The notes: generated by a model from the letters alone, not told the origin. Shown: positions 16,379 to 25,180, numbered from the stretch's first letter. The stretch is 64,000 bases of DNA from Acidobacteriota bacterium (GCA_013289825.1 JABCZF010000012.1:1-64000), one strand, 5' to 3'. Numbers and translations are program-made.

Positions 16379-17824
16379 ATGGACAAACTCCCTTCGATGT
16401 TCCGCGCCTCGCTCGAGACGGCCTTTGATCAGGCCTTGGACTACCTCGATGGTTTGAACGAAAAGCCGGTTGCGGCCAGAGTGGATGCCGCAACCCTGCG
16501 GGAACGGCTTAATCGCGTGCTGACTGAGGAGGGCGTCCGGCCCGAGCAGGTGATTCGCGAACTCGCTGCTGATGTTGATGGCGGTCTGGTGGGATCTTCC
16601 GGGGGACGCTTTTTCGCTTGGGTCATTGGAGGATCGCTCCCGGCGGCTCTGGCGGCAGATTGGCTCACCTCGACGTGGGACCAGAACGCGGTCCTCTACG
16701 CTGCCAGTCCAGCGGCAGCAGTCGTTGAGGAGGTGGTGGGAGCTTGGCTAAAGGAGATACTGGGGCTTCCGTCGGCAGCCAGTTTCGCTTTGGTCAGCGG
16801 TTGCCAAATGGCCCACGCTACATGTCTCGCAGCAGCCCGCCAGGCTCTGATGGCGGAGCGCGGCTGGGATGTCGAAAAACGCGGAATGTGTGGCGCGCCG
16901 CCGATTCGAATTATTTCGAGCGATCAGAGTCACGGTTCCTTCGAGCGCGCTCTGCGTTTCCTGGGTCTGGGCCAGTCTCACGTGCAATATCTCCGGGCAG
17001 GCCCACAAGGGGCACTCCCAGCCGACGCTTTGGAGCGGGCACTGGCGGAGGGGCCTCGGGCGCCGACGTTCGTGCTGTTGCAGGCGGGCGAGATAAACAC
17101 GGGAGCGTTCGACTCGTTCCAGGAGCTCATACCAATTTCCAGACGCTACGGCGCATGGGTCCACGTCGACGGGGCATTTGGGTTGTGGGCGGCCGCGAGT
17201 GGGCAGTATCGTCATCTCTTGGAGGGTGTGGCGATGGCTGACTCTTGGGCCACCGACGGGCATAAGTGGCTCAACGTGCCGTTTGACTGCGGTTACGCTT
17301 TCGTTCTGAATGCCGCGGCGCACCGCGCGGTGATGTCCTACCGAGCTCCCTATCTCACACACACGGCGGAGGTGCGCGATGAAATGGATTGGAATCCGGA
17401 GTGGTCGCGCCGCGCGAGGGGCTTCCCAACCTACGCCGCGCTTCGGCAATTGGGCCGCGCGGGATTGGCGTCGCTGGTAGAAAACTGCTGCAGGCACGCG
17501 CGTTCGCTGGTGACCAGAATCGGCGGATTGCGTGGCGCGGAAGTGGTTCGGGAGCCGACTCTCAACCAGGGATTGGTGCGATTCCTCGACTTGAAACGGA
17601 ACGCTGCCGAAAAGGACCACGATCGGCGGACGGAGGAGGTGATTGCCGCAATGGTCGCTTCAGGGGAAGCATTTTTCGGAGGAACTTCGTGGCGTGGACG
17701 CCGGGCGATGCGCGTGAGTGTTTGCTGTTGGAGGACGTCCGACGAGGACGTGGACCGCGTGGTCGACTTGTTCAGCCAGATACTAAATCCGGCGGGCTCC
17801 GTTCGTGATGGGGCCCGCCCGTAG
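16379..17824 (+). CDS. PLP-dependent group II amino-acid decarboxylase-like protein (481 aa)
   Basis: Fold-type I pyridoxal-phosphate enzyme of the aromatic-L-amino-acid/glutamate decarboxylase family, acting in the cytoplasm. The cofactor lysine is K296 in ATDGHKWLNVP. Upstream are the PLP-stacking region (SGCQMAHATCLAAARQAL), SSDQSHGSFERAL, and HVDGAFGLWAA containing the Asp that contacts the pyridine nitrogen. Length is normal. ATG at 16379 is used; an in-frame TTG at 16349 adds ten residues. Neither has a strong ribosome site. It precedes the ferritin-like/DUF362 gene by 138 bp on the same strand and may belong to that pathway, supplying an amine. Substrate cannot be deduced from sequence. 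Aspartate and tyrosine decarboxylase relatives are alternatives. Confidence 0.9.
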   Translation: MDKLPSMFRASLETAFDQALDYLDGLNEKPVAARVDAATLRERLNRVLTEEGVRPEQVIRELAADVDGGLVGSSGGRFFAWVIGGSLPAALAADWLTSTWDQNAVLYAASPAAAVVEEVVGAWLKEILGLPSAASFALVSGCQMAHATCLAAARQALMAERGWDVEKRGMCGAPPIRIISSDQSHGSFERALRFLGLGQSHVQYLRAGPQGALPADALERALAEGPRAPTFVLLQAGEINTGAFDSFQELIPISRRYGAWVHVDGAFGLWAAASGQYRHLLEGVAMADSWATDGHKWLNVPFDCGYAFVLNAAAHRAVMSYRAPYLTHTAEVRDEMDWNPEWSRRARGFPTYAALRQLGRAGLASLVENCCRHARSLVTRIGGLRGAEVVREPTLNQGLVRFLDLKRNAAEKDHDRRTEEVIAAMVASGEAFFGGTSWRGRRAMRVSVCCWRTSDEDVDRVVDLFSQILNPAGSVRDGARP

Positions 17825-17962
17825 TACGCGGGAACGATTGAAATAGTGCATTTCCGCCCGGAGACGTTCCGGCTGATCAGACCGGGGAATCCTTACCGAT
17901 CCGCGCAATTACCCGGCAGCTCGACGGCCATTCTGCCTTGTGGAAACCCCTGAAAATCACAG

Positions 17963-19936
17963 ATGATTCATACCTTCCGTGTGCCCAGACGGCGACTTGT
18001 CCAGAAGGCCATATCGTGTCTATATGAAATGCAAGAGGATTTCTTCGTGGGTAGCGTTTTCGAACAATTCCGAGAAGAGCTCAGAGCCTGGGAGGCCAAG
18101 TACGCTGGCCGGCCGCGCGATGAATTGATCGGACTGTGTCTCTTGGCGCTCGAGCGCGAAGAGCTTGTCCGTGTTGGCTACCGGGAGGAGTTGATGACCG
18201 AGCGGCTCGCGGCCATGCCGATTCCGCCCGCTGTTCGCGAGTTGATGCGGCACGCTTTGATTTGGGCCTGGCGGGATGAGGAGATGCACGCGATTTACAT
18301 TCGGGGTGCGCTGCTCAAGTACGGCGGGCCGTTATTGCGAATGAAGGCATTCGCGCAGCAGCTCGGTGGATTGGTCGGAGGATGGGCCGGGTCGGTACGG
18401 CAGCATGTGCCGTGGTCGAAAGCGCCATTCTCCCGCGCTGCAGCGACGATCGTAACGTGGCTCGGGGCGCTGACCGGGAAGGTCCCGGAAGATGTTCGAA
18501 AATACTTGAACTACGGACCGTTCCGGGAGTTTTGTGTTTTCAACGTCGATGCTGAGAAGACCGCCAAGCTGTGCTACGACCGCATGATCGCGCTGGCCGA
18601 AGAGGCGCCGGAGCTGGGAGCGGAACTCCAGCAAGATTTTGTGCGGGTGCGAAATGATGAAGACCGGCATGCCCGAATTTTCGAAATCCTTGCCAACGCG
18701 CTGGATGAAAGAGACCAGCTCGTCGCAGAAGAGACGCAAGAGTCGCTGACTCGAAAGATTGAGGACGTTGGAGAATATTTTCTGCCGCGGACGCTGAGGA
18801 AGCACACCGTGGTGAACAGCAAGATCGGAAGCGGCGGGCGCGTACTTGTCTTCGAGGGAAAATCCGCAGAAGAAAAATGCGCCGTGTTTCGCCGCCTGTT
18901 GCAAGAGAGCGGCCTTGAGCGAAAACTGCGGCAGCGGGCGGCGGCTTTAGGAAAGCAGGCTGCCGATCTGTCGATCGTCGTCAAACCGTCGTTCATGTTG
19001 GGGTATGCCAGGAAGGATTGCTCGATCGTCACGGATACGGAGTTGCTGCGGGAGCTTGGGAACTTTTTAGGAGAGCAGGAGTGCGGGAATGCAGTCATCG
19101 TCGAGTCGGTAAACATATACGACCAATTTTTCGGGCATCGTAGCGTCGGGGAAGTAGCTGCTTACTTTGGGATCGAGCGGTGCGGGTTGCCGATTGTAGA
19201 TGGGTCGAGCGACCAGGTCTCGCACAGCTATTTTCGCGGCATGGCGCAGAACACCGTCTCTCGGAGCTGGAAGGAGGCGGACTTCCGGATTTCGTTTGGG
19301 AAGATGCGGAGCCATCCGATTGAGATGGCCTATCTCACCATTGGCAATCTGGAGTGGATGGGCGGACGATGCGATGAATTTCTTTTTGTGGAGCGGCAAG
19401 CGCACCGCGAGACCGCGTTGATGATGTTGCTGGACGGTTTTCCGCCGGATTTTGCGCTGCTGGATGCGTATGACCAGGCTTCCGATGGACTTGTGGGCGT
19501 GATGGGTTGCCCGCGCCCGCCTTGTCCTCGGAGGCTGTACGCGGGCGAGGACGCGCTGTCGGTCGATTTAGTGGCGGCGCGGCACATGGGAGTCCGCGAG
19601 CCCGAGGAGACCAATATTTTGCGCGCGGCATGCCACTGGTTTGGCGATCCCGGAAAGCGCATCGAAGTTGTGGGAACCAACGAGAATTTGCGAGCGTGGC
19701 GTGGCCCCTACGAAACAGAGTTTTCCACGTTGCTGAGTTTCGTAGCCTATCCGGTGTACGTCTTCGGGAGCGGACGCGGTTCGTTGTTTGTTCCGGAGAT
19801 GGATGAGCAAGCATTTCCTCCGTTGCAAGACGTTTCGTTTTTCGAGCGCGTTTTGCGTGCGGCGCTACGCAGGCTTCTGGGCTTGCATTTCCCTCGAACG
19901 AAAAAGCAGCAGCATGCCGAGGCTCGATCGCTGTGA
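17963..19936 (+). CDS. Ferritin-like diiron domain fused to DUF362 (657 aa)
   Basis: Two-domain protein. Residues about 15-260 form a helical ferritin-like domain with two E-x-x-H motifs, E106/H109 (RDEEMHAIY) and E233/H236 (NDEDRHARIF). Additional carboxylates at E64/E67 and E198 give the ligand set of a non-haem diiron centre. Residues about 315-610 match DUF362: VKPSFMLGYARKDCSIVTDTE, VIVESVNIYDQF, IVDGSSD, a region of FGKMRSHPIE and LTIGNLEWMGG, and VDLVAARHMGVRE. DUF362 is of unknown function and in other proteins often sits with ferredoxins. No signal peptide. The stop overlaps the GTG start of the FAD oxidoreductase by four bp, so they are coupled. Reaction unknown; an oxygen-dependent redox role is inferred from the diiron-like residues. 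Confidence 0.8.
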   Translation: MIHTFRVPRRRLVQKAISCLYEMQEDFFVGSVFEQFREELRAWEAKYAGRPRDELIGLCLLALEREELVRVGYREELMTERLAAMPIPPAVRELMRHALIWAWRDEEMHAIYIRGALLKYGGPLLRMKAFAQQLGGLVGGWAGSVRQHVPWSKAPFSRAAATIVTWLGALTGKVPEDVRKYLNYGPFREFCVFNVDAEKTAKLCYDRMIALAEEAPELGAELQQDFVRVRNDEDRHARIFEILANALDERDQLVAEETQESLTRKIEDVGEYFLPRTLRKHTVVNSKIGSGGRVLVFEGKSAEEKCAVFRRLLQESGLERKLRQRAAALGKQAADLSIVVKPSFMLGYARKDCSIVTDTELLRELGNFLGEQECGNAVIVESVNIYDQFFGHRSVGEVAAYFGIERCGLPIVDGSSDQVSHSYFRGMAQNTVSRSWKEADFRISFGKMRSHPIEMAYLTIGNLEWMGGRCDEFLFVERQAHRETALMMLLDGFPPDFALLDAYDQASDGLVGVMGCPRPPCPRRLYAGEDALSVDLVAARHMGVREPEETNILRAACHWFGDPGKRIEVVGTNENLRAWRGPYETEFSTLLSFVAYPVYVFGSGRGSLFVPEMDEQAFPPLQDVSFFERVLRAALRRLLGLHFPRTKKQQHAEARSL

Positions 19937-21339
19937 AAAAGAACGTCGCCGTCATCGGAGCGGGGATGGGAGGGTTGACGGCTGCCCTGCGGCTTCGACG
20001 GCAGGGATTCCGAGTGCAGGTCCTCGAGGCGCGCGCCGAAGCTGGTGGGCTGGCTTCCGGAAATGTATATGAGGGATTCTCGTTTGACGCCGGGCCGTAC
20101 ATCTTGCTGGACCGGCCAGGCTTGGAGTGGGCGTTTCGGTCTGTGGGGCTCGAACTCGGCGAGCACATCGAATTGCGGGCCATCGATCATGTTTACGGCG
20201 TCGACGCGCCCGGCCGTCCTACCGTCAACATTTATTCGAATGACGCCAAGACTGCGGCGGAGATGGAAAGAGAGTGGCCAGGAAGCGAGGAACTCTATCT
20301 GCGCTTCGTGCGGCAGACGGGAGCGATCGAAGCGTCGCTGCGACCCCTCCTCTACGGCTCGGCGCCCGGACCGATGTCGCTCCTTGGCGGGGGACGGTGG
20401 CGCCACGCTAGATTTCTCTTGCGGTCGCTGGGTTCCGTGCTGCGCGCGTCGCGGCTCCCGCAGCCCGTCGTGGATGGGCTCTCGATATGGACTCATGTCG
20501 CCGGGCAGCGCCCGGAAGAAGCGCCAAGTCCTTTGGCGTTTGTTCCAGCGTTGGTGCATTCCGTAGGTTGTTTTTATCCGAAGGACGGGATTCGAGCCCT
20601 CCCCGCGGTTTTGGCGGAGGCCGCGGCAGGGGCAGGCGTGGAATTTAGGTACGGCACGAAAGCGAAAAGGATTGTGGCCGATGGCGGTCGCGTGAAGGCC
20701 GTGGAATCAACCGAGGGTGAAAGCTTTCCGGTGGACGCGGTCGTTTCCGACTGCGGTATCGCCACATATCTTGAGCTGCTCGATCAAAAAGAAGGCGTGA
20801 GCCGAAAACGTTGCGAGAAGCTTTTGCTGCAATCGCCGGGAGTGTGCGCCTACCTTGTCGTAAAGGGAAAGATGGAACCGCCGTACTTGCGATTCTTGCT
20901 TCCCGGGGGAGAAGAGCGCACCAGGCTATTCATTCGGCCGGGCGTGGTGAATCCGGAGGAGAAAAACGGCGAGTGGTATCCGGCGAGGCTGCTGGGGCCT
21001 ATGGATCACGCGAAAGCGCAGCGCATGGGGCCCCGGGGGCAAGCCGACTATTTGGAAAAGCTGTTGGAAGAAAGATGGTGGCAAGAGGGAATTAGCGACT
21101 ATCGCGTGCTCGGGCGGCGGACGCCGGCGAACTGGGCTTCGGAATATTCGCTAGCCCGCGACAGCATGAATCCCGTGATGACGGCGAAATTCATGCGCGA
21201 GGGCCGGCTCGCGCACCGCAGCCCCGACTTGCGCGGATTGTATCTGGCGGGGAGCGCGACGCACCCGGGGCAGTGGGTGAGCTTTTGCGCGATTTCCGGA
21301 GTGCTGGCGGCGGATTGTGTGCGAAAGGACTTCGCCTGA
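19933..21339 (+). CDS. Phytoene-desaturase-like FAD-dependent oxidoreductase (468 aa)
   Basis: Flavoprotein of the CrtI/phytoene dehydrogenase-related amine-oxidase superfamily. The N-terminal Rossmann motif VIGAGMGGLTAALRL (residues about 7-21) is followed by VLEARAEAGGLASG and SFDAGPYILLDRPGL. The C-terminal FAD-binding segment is DLRGLYLAGSATHPGQWV, typical of carotenoid desaturases and isomerases. GTG start overlaps the preceding stop; the stop in turn overlaps the next ATG (TGATG). Its substrate is likely hydrophobic. Neighbours suggest a pathway with the diiron/DUF362 protein and an epoxide-hydrolase-like enzyme. No phytoene synthase or other carotenoid gene is adjacent; the squalene genes lie about 17 kb away. 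Family call is firm, substrate unknown. Confidence 0.9.
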   Translation: MKKNVAVIGAGMGGLTAALRLRRQGFRVQVLEARAEAGGLASGNVYEGFSFDAGPYILLDRPGLEWAFRSVGLELGEHIELRAIDHVYGVDAPGRPTVNIYSNDAKTAAEMEREWPGSEELYLRFVRQTGAIEASLRPLLYGSAPGPMSLLGGGRWRHARFLLRSLGSVLRASRLPQPVVDGLSIWTHVAGQRPEEAPSPLAFVPALVHSVGCFYPKDGIRALPAVLAEAAAGAGVEFRYGTKAKRIVADGGRVKAVESTEGESFPVDAVVSDCGIATYLELLDQKEGVSRKRCEKLLLQSPGVCAYLVVKGKMEPPYLRFLLPGGEERTRLFIRPGVVNPEEKNGEWYPARLLGPMDHAKAQRMGPRGQADYLEKLLEERWWQEGISDYRVLGRRTPANWASEYSLARDSMNPVMTAKFMREGRLAHRSPDLRGLYLAGSATHPGQWVSFCAISGVLAADCVRKDFA

Positions 21340-22163
21340 TGCTCGAGACGACGACCGAAACGCACGGAGGACGCAAGCTGCGCGTCGCGCGTATGGGCAG
21401 CGGACCGCAGGTAATTCTCCTCCACGGTTATCCGGACAATTTGCAAGTGTGGTCGGAGCTTGCACCGCGGCTGGCTGCGCGATTCGAAGTGCTGGCGTTT
21501 GATTGGCCTGGAATGGGGTACAGCGAGGCGTGGACCGGCGGTGCAACGCCGTTCGATTTCGCCCGCCGGCTACGGACACTCATGGATGCCTGGAACATCC
21601 GGAAAGCCGCGATTATCGGCCATGACATGGGTGGCCAGCCGGCGCTCGCCTTTGCCGCCCAGTACACCGATCGCATCAGTCAGCTGGTGGTAATGAATTC
21701 ACTCGTGATTTGGGACGAGAAAACCTCCTGGGAGATTGCTCTACTGAGAAAATTCGGCTGGAACCGTGTTTTGCTGGAGCGCCTGCCGCGAGCGGTCTAT
21801 TTTCGCGCGATTCGAACGTTTCTGCCGCGCGGCTCGAAACTTAGTCCGGAGTTGCGTAGCGATCTATGGGAAAGCTTCAAGCGTCCGGAGGTGAGGAAAT
21901 TTGTGGTGCGGATGTGCGCTGGCTATCAAGGGACACTGCCGCGTCTGAAGCAGCTCTATCCGACCATTCGGACGCGGTCATTATTTCTGTGGGCGGAGCG
22001 CGACAGACATTTCCCTGTTGCGCACGCCAAGAAGCTCGCCGAGATGGTTCCGGGGGCCAAGTTCGAAGAGATTCCTGGGGCTGGACATTGGATGGCACTG
22101 AATCTCGCGGAAGAAGTGAGCTCCCACATGCTGCGATTTTTCGGAACCAGCGATGCCCAATGA
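21339..22163 (+). CDS. Alpha/beta hydrolase, epoxide-hydrolase/haloalkane-dehalogenase type (274 aa)
   Basis: Alpha/beta-hydrolase fold with an Asp nucleophile: GHDMGG (D96) replaces the usual G-x-S-x-G, as in epoxide hydrolases and haloalkane dehalogenases. The oxyanion-hole motif HGYPDN (about 29-34), the FDWPGMGYSE strand, the acid region LFLWAERDRHF and the catalytic His in GAGHWM (H250) are in order. No signal peptide. The ATG overlaps the stop of the FAD oxidoreductase (TGATG), so translation is coupled. The 3' end overlaps the desaturase fragment by 11 bp. Acting after an oxygen-using enzyme, opening of an epoxide is a natural guess, but fluoroacetate or haloalkane substrates are equally compatible. 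Confidence 0.9.
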   Translation: MLETTTETHGGRKLRVARMGSGPQVILLHGYPDNLQVWSELAPRLAARFEVLAFDWPGMGYSEAWTGGATPFDFARRLRTLMDAWNIRKAAIIGHDMGGQPALAFAAQYTDRISQLVVMNSLVIWDEKTSWEIALLRKFGWNRVLLERLPRAVYFRAIRTFLPRGSKLSPELRSDLWESFKRPEVRKFVVRMCAGYQGTLPRLKQLYPTIRTRSLFLWAERDRHFPVAHAKKLAEMVPGAKFEEIPGAGHWMALNLAEEVSSHMLRFFGTSDAQ

Positions 22164-22461
22164 GGCGGTCGTCGCAGTGGCCGGTACACGGGAGCGCTAC
22201 TATCGATGGCTTTCCTCGAATGTGAACCATCATCTTGAACATCACCTCTATCCCTCGGTTCCGTACCACGCGTTGCCGGAGCTCGGACGGGCGCTCACGG
22301 CGGATTATCGAGCTCATCAGAGCAATGTCCAGAACGGTTACGGCCGCGCCGCGCTGGTCTTGCTAGGCGATCCCGGCACTTCGCTCCCAAGGAAACAATC
22401 GCTTATGCGCCGATTGATGGACATGCCGGAGCGCCTTGACGCACCTGTTCGTGACCGTTAG
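22153..22461 (+). pseudogene. C-terminal remnant of a membrane fatty-acid desaturase (102 aa frame)
   Basis: The frame contains the third histidine box of membrane desaturases (NVNHHLEHHLYPSVPYHALPEL, residues about 23-44; here the diagnostic part is HHLEHH). Typical enzymes have about 300 residues with three His boxes and four helices. The first two boxes and all membrane helices are missing, and the sequence before the frame is the coding end of the hydrolase. It most likely arose by deletion that joined a desaturase tail to the hydrolase gene. The ATG at 22153 lies inside the hydrolase end and has no clear ribosome site. It cannot bind the diiron centre alone. A short expressed peptide is possible but unsupported. 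Confidence 0.7.
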
Positions 22462-22472
22462 TCTCGAAGCTC

Positions 22473-23555
22473 ATGCGTTCATCGTCGAGGAAACTGGTTT
22501 ACATCCTGATCGCGGCAGCGGTTATCGGCTTCGTCATTTATCGATCGAGCGGTCTGCTTCATTCGGGCGATTTCTTTCGGAATTTGTGGAATGCGGTTCG
22601 TCGTGCCAACCCCGCACTGCTGGCGTTGTCGACCGTGGCGATCTACGCCTGCTATGCCATTCGCGCGCTGCGGTGGCAAGTGCTCCAGCGCAATTTAGGG
22701 CCTTCGCGTTTCTGGCAGATATATGCCATGACGCTCGCTGGTTTTGCAGCGTTGCTTGCGCTGGGCCGGCCGGGAGAGCCGATCCGCGTGTTGCTGCTGG
22801 CGCGGAAAGAAAAATTGCCGGCAGCGGATCTCTTCGGGATCTACCTGGTGGAAAGAATTCTCGATACCGCCAGCGCCTTAGTCGTAGCGGCTCTGGCTTT
22901 GTTGCTGATCAAATCGGGCATGGAGTCCAAAGAAACAGCCGGGAAATTTGTGCCCGCGTTCCGAGCCGCCGGAGCCCTTCTCGGCGTGGGCGTTTTGGGC
23001 GCGATTGCTTTCCTCGTATTTCTGCGGGTTCGCGGGACGGCGCTCCTGGAGGGCCGCTTAGCTCCGTGGCTTGGTGCGCATAACTGGAAGGCTCGCGTCG
23101 CGCGCATTTTAATGGGATTCGCGCGGGGCGTGCAGACCATTCGGACCTGGGGCGACCTGGCGTTAGCCGGGCTATACTCCGCGCTCCACTGGATTCTCGT
23201 TTTGTTTGTCTATCAGTGGGTGATCCGCGCGTTTGGCGGAAGCCTCGGGGATTTCCGCCCGGGTGATGCCATGCTGGTGATGGCCTTCTCGCTGGTGGGC
23301 TCCATCGTTCAACTGCCGGGAATTGGCGGCGGCTCGCAATTAGCGTGCATTCTTGTGTTCACGAAGGTATTTGGGATAGAAACGGAGCTTGCCACGGCTG
23401 TTGCTATGGTGATTTGGCTCGTGACCTTCGTGGCCGTCTCGGTGATTGGATTGCCGCTATTGCTACATCAAGGAGTTTCGTTGACGAAACTAAGAGAGAT
23501 GGCGGCCGAAGAGCAGGAATCGTTGGAAAGCTCGCCTTCAGGAGAGACCCAGTGA
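22473..23555 (+). CDS. Flippase-like integral membrane protein (LPG synthase TM-region family, 360 aa)
   Basis: Polytopic inner-membrane protein of the UPF0104/lysylphosphatidylglycerol-synthase transmembrane family, with about eight hydrophobic helices from residue 8 (YILIAAAVIGFVIY) to about 335. Family signatures include ALRWQVLQRNLG after the second helix, the ALGRPGEPIRVLLLARKE loop, and GIYLVERILDTAS. In family members fused to other domains this region flips lipids; the stand-alone form is unassigned. It lacks the soluble aminoacyl-transfer domain, so it is not a full MprF. It is downstream of the redox cluster, and its stop overlaps nrdR by four bp. Proposed role: moving a lipid or lipid-linked product across the membrane, by inference. 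Confidence 0.87.
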   Translation: MRSSSRKLVYILIAAAVIGFVIYRSSGLLHSGDFFRNLWNAVRRANPALLALSTVAIYACYAIRALRWQVLQRNLGPSRFWQIYAMTLAGFAALLALGRPGEPIRVLLLARKEKLPAADLFGIYLVERILDTASALVVAALALLLIKSGMESKETAGKFVPAFRAAGALLGVGVLGAIAFLVFLRVRGTALLEGRLAPWLGAHNWKARVARILMGFARGVQTIRTWGDLALAGLYSALHWILVLFVYQWVIRAFGGSLGDFRPGDAMLVMAFSLVGSIVQLPGIGGGSQLACILVFTKVFGIETELATAVAMVIWLVTFVAVSVIGLPLLLHQGVSLTKLREMAAEEQESLESSPSGETQ

Positions 23556-24016
23556 AGTGTCCGTTCTGCGCGCATTTGGACGACAAGGTGATCGATTCGC
23601 GCGAGGGGCGCGTCGGAGACACGATTCGGCGGCGGCGGGAGTGTCTCAAGTGCAGCCGCCGGTTTACCACCTATGAGCGCATCGACGAAATTCCTTACAT
23701 GGTGATTAAGAAGGATGGACGGCGCGAGCGTTTCGAACGCCAGAAGATTTTTCAGGGATTGTTGAAAGCTTGCGAGAAGAGGCCTGTCGCGACGCCCAGA
23801 CTGGAAGCCATCGTGGATGAAATCGAGAGTGTGGTCCACGAAGCTACAGAGAGGGAGCTCACCACCACCGAAATCGGCGAAATGATCATGCACCGTTTGA
23901 AAAAACTCGATAAGGTCGCTTACGTGCGCTTTGCGTCGGTCTACATGGATTTCAAGGATGTCCAGGAATTCATGTCCGAGCTGAAGAACTTATTGAAGGA
24001 CCGTACCAAGAAGTGA
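23552..24016 (+). CDS. nrdR: Transcriptional repressor NrdR (154 aa)
   Basis: Zinc-ribbon and ATP-cone regulator that represses ribonucleotide reductase genes in response to ATP/dATP. The zinc ribbon uses C3, C6, C31 and C34 (CPFC and CLKC). The linker RRRRECLKCSRRFTTYER is the family hallmark, followed by the ATP-cone (about residues 46-136, VIKKDGRRERFERQKI). Length is typical. GTG start with AGGAGA about six bases ahead, overlapping the preceding stop as GTGA. NrdR is usually not part of a secondary-pathway operon, so its coupling here may simply reflect a shared transcript. Targets are NrdR boxes near nrd genes, which are not in this window. Confidence 0.97.
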   Translation: MKCPFCAHLDDKVIDSREGRVGDTIRRRRECLKCSRRFTTYERIDEIPYMVIKKDGRRERFERQKIFQGLLKACEKRPVATPRLEAIVDEIESVVHEATERELTTTEIGEMIMHRLKKLDKVAYVRFASVYMDFKDVQEFMSELKNLLKDRTKK

Positions 24017-24024
24017 ACTCGTGG

Positions 24025-24957
24025 TTATCGCGGCCAGACGCCCGCGGTAAAGGTTCGAATTTTCGTGAATCCCAGTTTTTCATAAAGCTGGACCGCACCG
24101 TAGTTCTCTGACGTGACCGTCAGCGTTAACTCCTTAAATTTCATGCTGCGCAGCGTTTCGCCGGAAGTCTGCATCAGCATGCGGCCGATGCCGTGGCCCT
24201 GGTAGCCGGGGAGCACGCAGATTTGCGTGGTGTGGCCGACTCCGGGAGAGACTTCGCTGGTGAGGATGGCGGCCACGAGATCGTCGCTGCCCGGCTGGCG
24301 CAGGACGAACGAGGCTCCCGGCACGAAGTGGCCGCAGCCCGGAAGCAGGATGATGTTCTTCAAAAACTTCAGTGCGCCGGAGCGGCTGCGGTACTGATCG
24401 TTGATTTCGCCGTCGATGTGGTTGGCGTAGGCCAGATAGATCAGCTTGGCGCAGGGCTCGAAGTAGCGGTCATTCCAGCGGTCCAGGCGCAACCCGGCGG
24501 AGACGCCGGGTTTGGCTTCTGGAAGCTTCTCTAGATCCTGGAGCATGAATTGGCGGGAGTAGAGGCGAAACCCTTGCTCGCTTAGCGGGACTTCCACTGG
24601 TCCGCTGAAGGGCATGAGCTGGGCTTCAATGCGCGAGAGCTGGGGAATGGCGCGCATGGAGAAGAGCATCTCGTCGAGCAGTCGCTGCCCGATCGTGGCT
24701 TGCGAGAATTTTGCGGATACATAGAGGCCGCCGATAAGGCCTTTCTGTTCTTCGAGGACGTAGAAGGAGTAGCCGGCGGCGCTGCCATTCTCGAAAGCCA
24801 CACATCCTGCGAGGGCGTGGGCGTCCAGGAACCGTTTGATCAATTCCAGGGCGCTGCGGTAGTCCCAATGGAGTTCATCGCGCCAGTGGCGCGCTTCCTC
24901 TTCAAGGAGAGGCTCGAGTTGGCGGACCGTCGTCTGGCGCAAGTCGACAATATTCAT
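24025..24957 (-). CDS. GNAT-family N-acetyltransferase (310 aa)
   Basis: Acetyl-CoA-dependent transferase with a complete C-terminal GNAT domain (about residues 160-305). The acetyl-CoA loop is GYQGHGIGRMLMQ, preceded by the strand TTQICVLPG and followed by LTVTSENYGAVQLYEKLGF. The N-terminal half (about 1-150) is probably a second, degenerate GNAT repeat (GLYVSAKFSQATIGQRLLDEML), as in mycothiol synthase-like proteins. ATG at 24957 is used; an in-frame GTG at 24975 has AGGGG four bases ahead and is the alternative. Convergent with nrdR, only eight bp apart, and divergent from the next hydrolase. Substrate unknown. Confidence 0.88.
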   Translation of the reverse strand: MNIVDLRQTTVRQLEPLLEEEARHWRDELHWDYRSALELIKRFLDAHALAGCVAFENGSAAGYSFYVLEEQKGLIGGLYVSAKFSQATIGQRLLDEMLFSMRAIPQLSRIEAQLMPFSGPVEVPLSEQGFRLYSRQFMLQDLEKLPEAKPGVSAGLRLDRWNDRYFEPCAKLIYLAYANHIDGEINDQYRSRSGALKFLKNIILLPGCGHFVPGASFVLRQPGSDDLVAAILTSEVSPGVGHTTQICVLPGYQGHGIGRMLMQTSGETLRSMKFKELTLTVTSENYGAVQLYEKLGFTKIRTFTAGVWPR

Positions 24958-25180
24958 GTGGAAGAAGACTGCCACGCGGCCCCTGCCGCCGGAGGTTCTA
25001 TGATAGCTGAATCTGCCTCCGCACAACCAAGACGGGCGTGGCAAAGATACAATTCCGACACAAAGCCAGCATGGTCTCCGAAATGGTCCAGAAAAGGTGT
25101 GCTAACATCGCGCCTACCGTGCTTGTTTATTGAGGAGTGAAAACCGGCGGCGCTGGCCGCGGCCGTTGCGCAGACTACGA

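Noticed and set aside
19933..21339. A carotenoid biosynthesis cluster
   Set aside because: The flavoprotein resembles phytoene desaturases but there is no phytoene synthase, cyclase or GGPP synthase beside it; the squalene genes about 17 kb away belong to the hopanoid operon.
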